Under the pieces are notes generated by a model. That model saw nothing but the letters and a program-made list of their open reading frames with translations. It was not told where the DNA came from and made no database searches. Positions 9,979-21,805 of a DNA stretch of 64,000 nucleotides are shown here, in pieces. Both the position numbers and the translations under genes were made by a program. The stretch lies in the NCBI RefSeq assembly GCF_036373705.1, contig NC_089851.1, positions 56,314,997 through 56,378,996 of the forward strand, read 5' to 3'. The DNA comes from Amia ocellicauda (Eukaryota; Chordata; Actinopteri; Amiiformes; Amiidae). How positions within the stretch are numbered: the first letter of the stretch is position 1; every line of letters starts with the position of its first letter.

Positions 9979-11310
9979 ATAGTAGAATAACAGCAGATCA
10001 CGGACCGCTGTCAATCAGGTTCTTGCCTTGCCGTCCATCCATCCATCCATCTATCTATGACTCTCAATATCTAACTCTCTTGCTTGCTATCGCTCCCCCA
10101 ATGGTCAGTAGCATAGTAGCATAACAGCAGATCACGGACCACTGTCAATCAGGTGCTTGCCTTGCCATCCATCCATCCATCTGTCTATCTATCTATCTAT
10201 GACTCTTGACATCTAACTCTCTTGCTTGCTATCGCTCCCCCAATGGTCAGAAGCAAAGTAGCATAACAGCAGATCACGGACCACTGTCAATCAGATGCTT
10301 GCCTTGCCGTCCATCCATCCATCCATCCATCTATCTATCTATGACTCTTGATATCTAACTCTCTTGCTTGCTATCGCTCCCCCAATGGTCAGTAGCATAG
10401 TATCATAACAGCAGATCACGGACCACTGTCAATCAGATGCTTGCCTTGCCGTCCATCCATCCATCTATCTATCTATCTATGACTCTTGATATCTAACTCT
10501 CTTGCTTGCTATCGCTCCCCCAATGGTCAGTAGCATTGTAGCATAACAGCAGATCACGGACCACTGTCAATCAGATGCTTGCCTTGCCGTCCATCCATCC
10601 ATCTATCTATCTATCTATCTATGACTCTCGATATCTAACTCTCTTGCTTGCTATCGCTCCCCCAATGGTCAGTAGCATTGTAGCATAACAGCAGATCACG
10701 GACCACTGTCAATCAGATGCTTGCCTTGCCGTCCATCCATCCATCCATCTATCTATCTATCTATCTATGACTCTTGATATCTAACTCTCTTGCTTGCTAT
10801 CGCTCCCCCAATGGTCAGTAGCATTGTAGCATAACAGCAGATCACGGACCACTGTCAATCAGATGCTTGCCTTGCCGTCCATCCATCCATCTATCTATCT
10901 ATCTATCAATGACTCTCGATATCTAACTCTCTTGCTTGCTATCGCTCCCCCAATGGTCAGTAGCATAGTAGCATAACAGCAGATCACGGACCACTGTCAA
11001 TCAGGTGCTTGCCTTGCCGTCCATCCATCCATCTGTCTATCTATCTATCTATGACTCTTGACATCTAACTCTCTTGCTTGCTATCGCTCCCCCAATGGTC
11101 AGAAGCAAAGTAGCATAACAGCAGATCACGGACAACTGTCAATCAGATGCTTGCCTTGCCGTCCATCCATCCATCCATCCATCTATCTATCTATGACTCT
11201 TGATATCTAACTCTCTTGCTTGCTATCGCTCCCCCAATGGTCAGTAGCATAGTATCATAACAGCAGATCACGGACCACTGTCAATCAGATGCTTGCCTTG
11301 CCGTCCATCC

Positions 11311-11372
<62 letters not shown>

Positions 11373-11421
11373 GACTCTCGATATCTAACTCTCTTGCTTG
11401 CTATCGCTCCCCCAATGGTCA
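9979..11421. repeat. Satellite array segment C
   Basis: 1,443 bp of monomers (about ten) between islands 2 and 3. It opens with the same diverged unit found after islands 1, 4 and 5 (GGACCGCTGTC) and closes with a monomer carrying a greatly lengthened CTAT tail. No genes. Confidence 0.96.
11313..11372. repeat. Expanded (CTAT)15 tail next to island 3
   Basis: 15 uninterrupted CTAT units, against two to six in nearly all other monomers. The sister site before island 6 has 14. On the - strand it is (GATA)n-type, with overlapping GATA motifs. The serine/isoleucine/tyrosine frame here is a repeat translation. Confidence 0.95.
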
Positions 11422-11521
11422 CGTATGTTGCATTCAACGACAAAGAAAATCGTGTGCTGGAAATGATTTTTGGCAACTGTGAAGGAACTGCACGACTGCA
11501 GCAACCAAAACACCTCTGTCT

Positions 11522-11595
11522 GTCACTGTGGCGCAATCGGTCAGCGCGTTTGGCTGTTAACCAAAAGGATGGTGGTTCGAATCCACCCAGGGACG
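11522..11595 (+). tRNA. tRNA-Asn-GTT: tRNA-Asn (anticodon GTT), acceptor mismatch at 4-69
   Basis: Same gene as in island 2 with one change: GTCACTG for GTCTCTG, so base 4 is A (11,525) opposite G69. This replaces a tolerated U-G wobble with an A-G mismatch in the middle of the acceptor stem. A box, B box (C56 present), anticodon arm and T arm are intact, so transcription should be normal but processing or stability could suffer. Confidence 0.95.
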
Positions 11596-11601
11596 GCCCA
11601 C

Positions 11602-11605
11602 TTTT
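11602..11605 (+). terminator. Pol III T4 terminator of island-3 tRNA-Asn
   Basis: TTTT 7 nt past the tRNA 3' end. Confidence 0.75.
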
Positions 11606-11759
11606 CCCCCCGCCCCTTGTTATTGTTTCTACTTCTGGCGGACAGCTTGCCAGACTGTGGCTACAGTAACCTTAAGCTGCTTGCTGTGGACGGCCATCTT
11701 GCAAAAATGTATTGAGCGTTTAGAAACTTCCTTTCCATTGCCTAGGCCAACATAAACCA

Positions 11760-11833
11760 AGGCACTGCTGGGAGTCGAACCCAGTGTTTCCTGTTTACAA
11801 GACAGGCGCTTTGACCAACTAAGCCACGGTGCC
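11760..11833 (-). tRNA. tRNA-Thr-TGT: tRNA-Thr (anticodon TGT), C6-A67 mismatch and C48A
   Basis: B box and C56 intact and position 26 is G. Besides the shared acceptor mismatch, base 48 is A instead of C (complement of 11,785). C48 normally forms the Levitt pair with G15, which is present here, so this tertiary contact is broken. The change is shared with island 6. Confidence 0.92.
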
Positions 11834-11875
11834 AGGACTCTCCCATTCCCCAGTGCCTACACTCAGGCATAAGGC

Positions 11876-11906
<31 letters not shown>

Positions 11907-11971
11907 CAAAACAAAACAAAACAAAACAAAACAAAACAAAACAAAACAAAACAAAACAAAACAAAACAAAA
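11876..11971. repeat. (AAAAC)n microsatellite, about 19 units
   Basis: 96 bp, the same length as in island 1. Its left flank reads GGCATAAGG where islands 1, 2, 4 and 5 have GGCGTAAGG, a CpG change. Confidence 0.96.
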
Positions 11972-12257
11972 TCTGGATGCAGGCTGCAACAAAGGAAGCA
12001 CACAGAGGTGAAAACGTAAGGTTTACGGGAGCAACAAGCTCCCTGTTGCGACTGTCCAGGGGCGGCAATGGGAATTGGACGTTGGCCGTAGCGCGTGTCC
12101 TTTGGGTTCTGGTTCTTCTTTACAAACCGGCGTCTGTCCAGTTGGCTTTCCGGTTCATTACGTCCTCTGATGGCTTTACGATAAGCCTATCTTGCTAAAA
12201 CTGATGGTCGACAAAGCGGAAGCACAAGCTTCGCAAGGAGCACAGAAAGCCCGCCTA

Positions 12258-12331
12258 AGGCACCGCTGGGATTTGAACCCAGGACCTCCTGTTTACTAGA
12301 CAGGCGCTTTAACCAACTAAGCCACGGCGCC
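12258..12331 (-). tRNA. tRNA-Thr-AGT: tRNA-Thr (anticodon AGT), intact
   Basis: As in island 1 but with D loop AGTTGGTTA (G18 and G19 present). Acceptor GGCGCCG/CGGTGCC, T loop TTCAAAT, discriminator T. No defect visible, so a likely functional threonine gene. Confidence 0.96.
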
Positions 12332-12353
12332 AAATCTGCCGCTGCTGCTGCTG

Positions 12354-15300
12354 ATAGTAGCATAACAGCAGATCACGGACCACTGTCAATCAGGTGCTTG
12401 CCTTGCCGTCCATCCATCCATCCATCTATCTATCTATCTATCTATGACTCTTGACATCTAACTCTCTTGCTTGCTATCGCTCCCCCAATGGTCAGAAGCA
12501 AAGTAGCATAACAGCAGATCACGGACCACTGTCAATCAGATGCTTGCCTTGCCGTCCATCCATCCATCCATCCATCTATCTATCTATGACTCTTGATATC
12601 TAACTCTCTTGCTTGCTATCGCTCCCCCAATGGTCAGTAGCATAGTATCATAACAGCAGATCACGGACCACTGTCAATCAGATGCTTGCCTTGCCGTCCA
12701 TCCATCCATCTATCTATCTATCTATGACTCTTGATATCTAACTCTCTTGCTTGCTATCGCTCCCCCAATGGTCAGTAGCATTGTAGCATAACAGCAGATC
12801 ACGGACCACTGTCAATCAGATGCTTGCCTTGCCGTCCATCCATCCATCTATCTATCTATCTATCTATGACTCTCGATATCTAACTCTCTTGCTTGCTATC
12901 GCTCCCCCAATGGTCAGTAGCATTGTAGCATAACAGCAGATCACGGACCACTGTCAATCAGATGCTTGCCTTGCCGTCCATCCATCCATCTATCTATCTA
13001 TCTATCTATGACTCTTGATATCTAACTCTCTTGCTTGCTATCGCTCCCCCAATGGTCAGTAGCATAGTATCATAACAGCAGATCACGGACCACTGTCAAT
13101 CAGATGCTTGCCTTGCCGTCCATCCATCCATCTATCTATCAATCTATGACTCTCGATATCTAACTCTCTTGCTTGCTATCGCTCCCCCAATGGTCAGTAG
13201 CATAGTAGCATAACAGCAGATCACGGACCACTGTCAATCAGATGCTTGCCTTGCCGTCCATCCATCCATCTATCTATCAATCTATCAATCTATCAATGAC
13301 TCTCGATATCTAACTCTCTTACTTGCTATCGCTCCCCCAATGGTCAGTAGCATAGTAGCATAACAGCAGATCACGAACCACTGTCAATCAGATGCTTGCC
13401 TTGCCGTCCATCCATCCATCCATCTATCTATCTATCTATCAATGACTCTCGATATCTAACTCTCTTACTTGCTATCGCTCCCCCAATGGTCAGTAGCATA
13501 GTAGCATAACAGCAGATCACGGACCACTGTCAATCAGATGCTTGCCTTGCCGTCCATCCATCCATCTATCTATCTATCTATCTATGACTCTTGATATCTA
13601 ACTCTCTTGCTTGCTATCGCTCCCCCAATGGTCAGTAGCATAGTAGCATAACAGCAGATCACGGACCACTGTCACTCAGATGCTTGCCTTGCCGTCCATC
13701 CATCCATCCATCTATCTATCTATCTATCAATGACTCTCGATATCTAACTCTCTTGCTTGCTATCGCTCCCCCAATGGTCAGTAGCATAGTAGCATAACAG
13801 CAGATCACGGACCACTGTCAATCAGATGCTTGCCTTGCCGTCCATCCATCCATCTATCTATCTATCTATCTATGACTCTTGATATCTAACTCTCTTGCTT
13901 GCTATCGCTCCCCCAATGGTCAGTAGCATTGTAGCATAACAGCAGATCACGGACCAATGTCAATCAGATGCTTGCCTTGCCGTCCATCCATCCATCTATC
14001 TATCTATCTATCTATGACTCTCGATATCTAACTCTCTTGCTTGCTATCGCTCCCCCAATGGTCAGTAGCATAGTAGCATAACAGCAGATCACGGACCACT
14101 GTCAATCAGATGCTTGCCTTGCCGTCCATCCATCCATCCATCTATCTATCAATCTATCAATGACTCTCGATATCTAACTCTCTTACTTGCTATCGCTCCC
14201 CCAATGGTCAGTAGCATAGTAGCATAACAGCAGATCACGGACCACTGTCAATCAGATGCTTGCCTTGCCGTCCATCCATCCATCCATCTATCTATCTATC
14301 TATCAATGACTCTCGATATCTAACTCTCTTGCTTGCTATCGCTCCCCCAATGGTCAGTAGCATAGTAGCATAACAGCAGATCACGGACCACTGTCAATCA
14401 GATGCTTGCTTTGCCGTCCATCCATCCATCTATCTATCTATCTATCTATGACTCTTGATATCTAACTCTCTTGCTTGCTATCGCCCCCCCAATGGTCAGT
14501 AGCATAGTAGCATAACAGCAGATCACGGACCACTGTCAATCAGATGCTTGCCTTGCCGTCCATCCATCCATCTATCTATCTATCTATCTATCTATGACTC
14601 TCGATATCTAACTCTCTTGCTTGCTATCGCTCCCCCAATGGTCAGTAGCATAGTAGCATAACAGCAGATCACGGACCACTGTCAATCAGATGCTTGCCTT
14701 GCCGTCCATCCATCCATCTATCTATCTATCAATCTATGACTCTCGATATCTAACTCTCTTGCTTGCTATCGCTCCCCCAATGGTCAGTAGCATAGTAGCA
14801 TAACAGCAGATCACGGACCACTGTCAATCAGATGCTTGCCTTGCCGTCCATCCATCCATCCATCTATCTATCAATCTATCAATGACTCTCGATATCTAAC
14901 TCTCTTACTTGCTATCGCTCCCCCAATGGTCAGTAGCATAGTAGCATAACAGCAGATCACGGACCACTGTCAATCAGATGCTTGCCTTGCCGTCCATCCA
15001 TCCATCCATCTATCTATCTATCTATCAATGACTCTCGATATCTAACTCTCTTACTTGCTATCGCTCCCCCAATGGTCAGTAGCATAGTAGCATAACAGCA
15101 GATCACGGACCACTGTCAATCAGATGCTTGCCTTGCCGTCCATCCATCCATCTATCTATCTATCTATCTATGACTCTTGATATCTAACTCTCTTGCTTGC
15201 TATCGCTCCCCCAATGGTCAGTAGCATAGTAGCATAACAGCAGATCACGGACCACTGTCACTCAGATGCTTGCCTTGCCGTCCATCCATCCATCCATCTA

Positions 15301-16674
15301 TCTATCTATCTATCAATGACTCTCGATATCTAACTCTCTTGCTTGCTATCGCTCCCCCAATGGTCAGTAGCATAGTAGCATAACAGCAGATCACGGACCA
15401 CTGTCAATCAGATGCTTGCCTTGCCGTCCATCCATCCATCTATCTATCTATCTATCTATGACTCTTGATATCTAACTCTCTTGCTTGCTATCGCTCCCCC
15501 AATGGTCAGTAGCATTGTAGCATAACAGCAGATCACGGACCAATGTCAATCAGATGCTTGCCTTGCCGTCCATCCATCCATCTATCTATCTATCTATCTA
15601 TGACTCTCGATATCTAACTCTCTTGCTTGCTATCGCTCCCCCAATGGTCAGTAGCATAGTAGCATAACAGCAGATCACGGACCACTGTCAATCAGATGCT
15701 TGCCTTGCCGTCCATCCATCCATCCATCTATCTATCAATCTATCAATGACTCTCGATATCTAACTCTCTTACTTGCTATCGCTCCCCCAATGGTCAGTAG
15801 CATAGTAGCATAACAGCAGATCACGGACCACTGTCAATCAGATGCTTGCCTTGCCGTCCATCCATCCATCCATCTATCTATCTATCTATCAATGACTCTC
15901 GATATCTAACTCTCTTACTTGCTATCGCTCCCCCAATGGTCAGTAGCATAGTAGCATAACAGCAGATCACGGACCACTGTCAATCAGATGCTTGCCTTGC
16001 CGTCCATCCATCCATCTATCTATCTATCTATCTATGACTCTCGATATCTAACTCTCTTGCTTGCTATCGCTCCCCCAATGGTCAGTAGCATAGTAGCATA
16101 ACAGCAGATCACGGACCACTGTCAATCAGATGCTTGCCTTGCCGTCCATCCATCCATCCATCTATCTATCAATCTATCAATGACTCTCGATATCTAACTC
16201 TCTTACTTGCTATCGCTCCCCCAATGGTCAGTAGCATAGTAGCATAACAGCAGATCACGGACCACTGTCAATCAGATGCTTGCCTTGCCGTCCATCCATC
16301 CATCCATCTATCTATCTATCTATCAATGACTCTCGATATCTAACTCTCTTACTTGCTATCGCTCCCCCAATGGTCAGTAGCATAGTAGCATAACAGCAGA
16401 TCACGGACCACTGTCAATCAGATGCTTGCCTTGCCGTCCATCCATCCATCTATCTATCTATCTATCTATGACTCTCGATATCTAACTCTCGATATCTAAC
16501 TCTCTTGCTTGCTATCGCTCCCCCAATGGTCAGTAGCATAGTAGCATAACAGCAGATCACGGACCACTGTCAATCAGATGCTTGCCTTGCCGTCCATCCA
16601 TCCATCTATCTATCTATCTATCTATGACTCTCGATATCTAACTCTCTTGCTTGCTATCGCTCCCCCAATGGTCA
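12354..16674. repeat. Satellite array segment D (proximal then distal monomers)
   Basis: 4,321 bp between islands 3 and 4. The first 785 bp carry island-proximal variants (CAGGTGCTTG, GACATC, GAAGCAAAG, GTATCATAAC). From about 13,140 the sequence repeats segment A from about 1,429 almost base for base, so the duplication junction lies here. No genes. Confidence 0.96.
16473..16500. repeat. 14-bp direct duplication inside a monomer
   Basis: TCTCGATATCTAAC occurs twice in a row. The sister monomer in copy 1 (about 4,760) has it once. This insertion alone explains the jump in copy offset from 11,712 to 11,726 bp. Confidence 0.95.
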
Positions 16675-16774
16675 CGTATGTTGCATTCAACAACAAAGAA
16701 AATCGTGTGCTGGAAATGATTTTTGGCAACTGTGAAGGAACTGCACGACTGCAGCAACCACAACACCTCTGTCT

Positions 16775-16848
16775 GTCTCTGTGGCGCAATCGGTCAGCGT
16801 GTTTGGCTGTTAACCAAAAGGATGGTGGTTTGAATCCACCCAGGGACG
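16775..16848 (+). tRNA. tRNA-Asn-GTT: tRNA-Asn (anticodon GTT), probably decayed: C56 lost
   Basis: Identical to the island-1 gene: T loop TTTGAAT with T at position 56 (16,831), and D stem GCGC/GCGT with a G-U pair. Both changes therefore predate the 11.7-kb duplication. Confidence 0.93.
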
Positions 16849-16854
16849 GCCCAC

Positions 16855-16858
16855 TTTT
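16855..16858 (+). terminator. Pol III T4 terminator of island-4 tRNA-Asn
   Basis: TTTT 7 nt past the tRNA 3' end. Confidence 0.75.
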
Positions 16859-17012
16859 CCCCCCGCCCCTTGTTATTGTTTCTACTTCTGGCGGACAGCT
16901 TGCCAGACTGTGGCTACAGTAACCTTAAGCTGCTTGCTGTGGATGGCCATCTTGCAAAAATGTATTGAGCGTTTAGAAACTTCCTTTCCATTGCCTAGGC
17001 CAACATAAACCA

Positions 17013-17086
17013 AGGCACTGCTGGGAGTCGAACCCAGGGTTTCCTGTTTACAAGACAGGCGCTTTGACCAACTAAGCCACGGTGCC
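17013..17086 (-). tRNA. tRNA-Thr-TGT: tRNA-Thr (anticodon TGT), acceptor mismatch only
   Basis: C56, C48 and G26 are all present, so this copy has only the shared C6-A67 mismatch. It is the best preserved TGT gene in the window. The comparison shows that the C56 loss in island 1 happened after the duplication. Confidence 0.94.
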
Positions 17087-17128
17087 AGGACTCTCCCATT
17101 CCCCAGTGCCTACACTCAGGCGTAAGGC

Positions 17129-17230
17129 AACAAAACAAAACAAAACAAAACAAAACAAAACAAAACAAAACAAAACAAAACAAAACAAAACAAAACAAAA
17201 CAAAACAAAACAAAACAAAACAAAACAAAA
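17129..17230. repeat. (AAAAC)n microsatellite, about 20 units
   Basis: 102 bp. The left edge AACAAAAC lacks the six-A run seen at the start of the tract in the other islands. Confidence 0.96.
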
Positions 17231-17516
17231 TCTGGATGCAGACTGCAACAAAGGAAGCACACAGAGGTGAAAACGTAAGGTTGACGGGAGCAACAAGCTC
17301 CCTGTTGCGACTGTCCAGGGGCGGCAATGGGAATTGGACGTTGGCCGTAGCGCGTGTCCTTTGGGCTCTGGTTCTTCTTTACAAACCGGCGTCTGTCCAG
17401 TTGGCTTTCCGGTTCATTACGTCCTCTGATGGCTTTACGATAAGCCTATCTTGCTAAAACTGATGGTCGACAAAGCGGAAGCACAAGCTTCGCAAGGAGC
17501 ACAGAAAGCCCGCCTA

Positions 17517-17590
17517 AGGCACCGCTGGGATTTGAACCCAGGACCTCCTGTTTACTAGACAGGCGCTTTAACCAGCTAAGCCACGGCGCC
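17517..17590 (-). tRNA. tRNA-Thr-AGT: tRNA-Thr (anticodon AGT), intact
   Basis: Same sequence as the island-1 gene (D loop AGCTGGTTA, T loop TTCAAAT). No defect visible. Confidence 0.96.
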
Positions 17591-17612
17591 AAATCTGCCG
17601 CTGCTGCTGCTG

Positions 17613-20600
17613 ATAGTAGAATAACAGCAGATCACGGACCGCTGTCAATCAGGTTCTTGCCTTGCCATCCATCCATCCATCCATCTATCTATGACTCTCA
17701 ATATCTAACTCTCTTGCTTGCTATCGCTCCCCCAATGGTCAGTAGCATAGTAGCATAACAGCAGATCACGGACCACTGTCAATCAGGTGCTTGCCTTGCC
17801 ATCCATCCATCCATCTGTCTATCTATCTATCTATGACTCTTGACATCTAACTCTCTTGCTTGCTATCGCTCCCCCAATGGTCAGAAGCAAAGTAGCATAA
17901 CAGCAGATCACGGACCACTGTCAATCAGATGCTTGCCTTGCCGTCCATCCATCCATCCATCCATCTATCTATCTATGACTCTTGATATCTAACTCTCTTG
18001 CTTGCTATCGCTCCCCCAATGGTCAGAAGCATAGTATCATAACAGCAGATCACAGACCACTGTCAATCAGATTCTTGCCTTGCCGTCCATCCATCCATCT
18101 ATCTATCTATCTATCTATGACTCTTGATATCTAACTCTCTTGCTTGCTATCGCTCCCCCAATGGTCAGTAGCATTGTAGCATAACAGCAGATCACGGACC
18201 ACTGTCAATCAGATGCTTGCCTTGCCGTCCATCCATCCATCTATCTATCTATCTATCTATGACTCTTGATATCTAACTCTCTTGCTTGCTATCGCTCCCC
18301 CAATGGTCAGTAGCATTGTAGCATAACAGCAGATCACGGACCACTGTCAATCAGATGCTTGCCTTGCCGTCCATCCATCCATCTATCTATCTATCTATCT
18401 ATGACTCTTGATATCTAACTCTCTTGCTTGCTATCGCTCCCCCAATGGTCAGTAGCATTGTAGCATAACAGCAGATCACGGACCACTGTCAATCAGATGC
18501 TTGCCTTGCCGTCCATCCATCCATCCATCCATCTATCTATCTATGACTCTTGATATCTAACTCTCTTGCTTGCTATCGCTCCCCCAATGGTCAGAAGCAA
18601 AGTAGCATAACAGCAGATCACGGACCACTGTCAATCAGATGCTTGCCTTGCCGTCCATCCATCCATCCATCCATCTATCTATCTATGACTCTTGATATCT
18701 AACTCTCTTGCTTGCTATCGCTCCCCCAATGGTCAGTAGCATAGTAGCATAACAGCAGATCACGGACCACTGTCAATCAGATGCTTGCCTTGCCGTCCAT
18801 CCATCCATCTATCTATCTATCTATCTATGACTCTTGATATCTAACTCTCTTGCTTGCTATCGCTCCCCCAATGGTCAGTAGCATAGTAGCATAACAGCAG
18901 ATCACGGACCACTGTCACTCAGATGCTTGCCTTGCCGTCCATCCATCCATCCATCTATCTATCTATCTATCAATGACTCTCGATATCTAACTCTCTTGCT
19001 TGCTATCGCTCCCCCAATGGTCAGTAGCATAGTAGCATAACAGCAGATCACGGACCACTGTCAATCAGATGCTTGCCTTGCCGTCCATCCATCCATCTAT
19101 CTATCTATCTATCTATGACTCTCGATATCTAACTCTCTTGCTTGCTATCGCTCCCCCAATGGTCAGTAGCATAGTAGCATAACAGCAGATCACGGACCAC
19201 TGTCAATCAGATGCTTGCCTTGCCGTCCATCCATCCATCCATCTATCTATCAATCTATCAATGACTCTCGATATCTAACTCTCTTACTTGCTATCGCTCC
19301 CCCAATGGTCAGTAGCATAGTAGCATAACAGCAGATCACGGACCACTGTCAATCAGATGCTTGCCTTGCCGTCCATCCATCCATCTATCTATCTATCTAT
19401 CTATGACTCTTGATATCTAACTCTCTTGCTTGCTATCGCTCCCCCAATGGTCAGTAGCATTGTAGCATAACAGCAGATCACGGACCACTGTCAATCAGAT
19501 GCTTGCCTTGCCGTCCATCCATCCATCTATCTATCTATCTATCTATGACTCTTGATATCTAACTCTCTTGCTTGCTATCGCTCCCCCAATGGTCAGTAGC
19601 ATTGTAGCATAACAGCAGATCACGGACCACTGTCAATCAGATGCTTGCCTTGCCGTCCATCCATCCATCTATCTATCTATCTATCTATGACTCTTGATAT
19701 CTAACTCTCTTGCTTGCTATCGCTCCCCCAATGGTCAGTAGCATTGTAGCATAACAGCAGATCACGGACCACTGTCAATCAGATGCTTGCCTTGCCGTCC
19801 ATCCATCCATCTATCTATGACTCTTGATATCTAACTCTCTTGCTTGCTATCGCTCCCCCAATGGTCAGTAGCATTGTAGCATAACAGCAGATCACGGACC
19901 ACTGTCAATCAGATGCTTGCCTTGCCGTCCATCCATCCATCTATCTATCTATCAATGACTCTCGATATCTAACTCTCTTGCTTGCTATCGCTCCCCCGAT
20001 GGTCAGTAGCATAGTAGCATAACAGCAGATCACGGACCACTGTCAATCAGGTGCTTGCCTTGCCGTCCATACATCCATCTGTCTATCTATCTATCTATGA
20101 CTCTTGACATCTAACTCTCTTGCTTGCTATCGCTCCCCCAATGCTCAGAAGCAAAGTAGCATAACAGCAGATCACGGACCACTGTCAATCAGATGCTTGC
20201 CTTGCCGTCCATCCATCCATCTATCTATCTATCTATCTATGACTCTTGATATCTAACTCTCTTGCTTGCTATCGCTCCCCCAATGGTCAGTAGCATTGTA
20301 GCATAACAGCAGATCACGGACCACTGTCAATCAGATGCTTGCCTTGCCGTCCATCCATACATCTATCTATCTATCTATCTATGACTCTTGATATCTAACT
20401 CTCTTGCTTGCTATCGCTCCCCCAATGGTCAGTAGCATTGTAGCATAACAGCAGATCACGGACCACTGTCAATCAGATGCTTGCCTTGCCGTCCATCCAT
20501 CCATCTATCTATCTATCTATCAATGACTCTCGATATCTAACTCTCTTACTTGCTATCGCTCCCCCAATGGTCAGTAGCATAGTAGCATAACAGCAGATCA

Positions 20601-20853
20601 CGGACCACTGTCAATCAGATGCTTGCCTTGCCGTCCATCCATCCATCCATCTATCTATCTATGACTCTTGTTATCTAACTCTCTTGCTTGCTATCGCTCC
20701 CCCAATGGTCAGTAGCATAGTAGCATAACAGCAGATCACGGAACACTGTCAATCAGATGCTTGCCTTGCCGTCCATCCATCCATCTATCTATCTATCTAT
20801 CTATGACTCTCGATATCTAACTCTCTTGCTTGCTATCGCTCCCCCAATGGTCA
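17613..20853. repeat. Satellite array segment E (sister of segment B)
   Basis: 3,241 bp, the same length as segment B, with the same order of variants, including CAGATTCTTGCC with CACAGACC and the GTTATC monomer before island 5. No genes. Confidence 0.96.
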
Positions 20854-20953
20854 CGTATGTTGCATTCAACGACAAAGAAAATCGTGTGCTGGAAATGATT
20901 TTTGGCAACTGTGAAGGAACTGCATGACTGCAGCAACCAACACTCCTCTGTCT

Positions 20954-21027
20954 GTCTCTGTGGCGCAATCGGTCAGCGCGTTTGGCTGTTAACCAAAAGG
21001 ATGGTGGTTCGAATCCACCCAGGGACG
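20954..21027 (+). tRNA. tRNA-Asn-GTT: tRNA-Asn (anticodon GTT), intact
   Basis: Identical to the island-2 gene, with C56, the D stem and the acceptor U4-G69 wobble all intact. Likely functional. Confidence 0.97.
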
Positions 21028-21033
21028 GCCCAC

Positions 21034-21037
21034 TTTT
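21034..21037 (+). terminator. Pol III T4 terminator of island-5 tRNA-Asn
   Basis: TTTT 7 nt past the tRNA 3' end. Confidence 0.75.
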
Positions 21038-21191
21038 CCCCCCGCCCCTTGTTATTGTTTCTACTTCTGGCGGACAGCTTGCCAGACTGTGGCTACAGTA
21101 ACCTTAAGCTGCTTGCTGTGGATGGCCATCTTGCAAAAATGTATTGAGCGTTTAGAAACTTCCTTTCCATTGCCTAGGCCAACATAAACCA

Positions 21192-21265
21192 AGGCACTGC
21201 TGGGAGTCGAACCCAGGGTTTCCTGTTTACAAGACAGGTGCTTTGACCAACTAAGCCACGGTGCC
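21192..21265 (-). tRNA. tRNA-Thr-TGT: tRNA-Thr (anticodon TGT), acceptor mismatch, A26
   Basis: Same as the island-2 gene: C6-A67 mismatch and A at position 26, with C56 and C48 intact. Confidence 0.93.
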
Positions 21266-21307
21266 AGGACTCTCCCATTCCCCAGTGCCTACACTCAGGC
21301 GTAAGGC

Positions 21308-21338
<31 letters not shown>

Positions 21339-21423
21339 CAAAACAAAACAAAACAAAACAAAACAAAACAAAACAAAACAAAACAAAACAAAACAAAACA
21401 AAACAAAACAAAACAAAACAAAA
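21308..21423. repeat. (AAAAC)n microsatellite, longest copy, about 23 units
   Basis: 116 bp, against 21 bp at the sister site in island 2. Either island 2 contracted or island 5 acquired a long tract by conversion from an island-1/4 type. Confidence 0.96.
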
Positions 21424-21709
21424 TCTGGATGCAGACTGCAACAAAGGAAGCACACAGAGGTGAAAACGTAAGGTTGACGGGAGCAACAAGCTCCCTGTTG
21501 CGACTGTCCAGGGGCGGCAATGGGAATTGGACGTTGGCCGTAGCGCGTGTCCTTTGGGTTCTGGTTCTTCTTTACAAACCGGCGTCTGTCCAGTTGGCTT
21601 TCCGGTTCATTACGTCCTCTGATGGCTTTACGATAAGCCTATCTTGCTAAAACTGATGGTCGACAAAGCGGAAGCACAAGCTTCGCAAGGAGCACAGAAA
21701 GCCCGCCTA

Positions 21710-21783
21710 AGGCACCGCTGGGATTTGAACCCAGGACCTCCTGTTTACTAGACAGGCGCTTTAAACAACTAAGCCACGGTGCC
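21710..21783 (-). tRNA. tRNA-Thr-AGT: tRNA-Thr (anticodon AGT), probably decayed: G19 lost
   Basis: As in island 2: D loop AGTTGTTTA, G19 to T at the complement of 21,765. All stems still pair. Confidence 0.92.
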
Positions 21784-21805
21784 AAATCTGCCGCTGCTGC
21801 TGCTG

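Larger units (their letters stand above)
11422..12353. other. tRNA island 3
   Basis: 932 bp with the standard order. Private to islands 3 and 6: GGACGGCCATC in the Asn-Thr spacer (other islands have GGATGG) and a return into the satellite as ATAGTAGCATAACAG rather than ATAGTAGAATAACAG. GTTTACGGG at about 12,021 is unique to island 3. The missing GAATAACAG and CGCTGTC unit after it shows that its right flank differs from islands 1, 2, 4 and 5. Confidence 0.93.
1421..13139. repeat. Tandem segmental duplication, copy 1 (islands 1-3)
   Basis: About 11.7 kb that recurs directly downstream at about 13,140-24,950. Landmarks match at an offset of 11,712 bp (tail CAATCTATGACTC at about 1429 and 13,141), rising to 11,726 after a 14-bp insertion in copy 2 and to about 11,820 by island 3/6 through (AAAAC)n length differences. 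Satellite segments between islands 1 and 2 and between 4 and 5 are both 3,241 bp. Both edges fall in CTAT tracts. Edges are approximate because flanking monomers are also similar. Confidence 0.9.
16675..17612. other. tRNA island 4 (sister of island 1)
   Basis: 938 bp, nearly identical to island 1. Differences: (AAAAC)n length and its left edge (GGCAACAAAAC), and C56 retained in tRNA-Thr(TGT). Shares with island 1 the CAACAACAAAG left flank and GGGCTCTGG in the spacer. Confidence 0.93.
20854..21805. other. tRNA island 5 (sister of island 2, with an island-1/4-like patch)
   Basis: 952 bp. Most variants follow island 2 (GCATGACTGC, CCAACACTCC, Thr-TGT A26, Thr-AGT G19 loss). From the (AAAAC)n tract through GCAGACTGC and AACGTAAGG, however, it matches islands 1/4, then returns to island-2 type at GGGTTCTGG. 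This mosaic suggests gene conversion. Confidence 0.92.
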
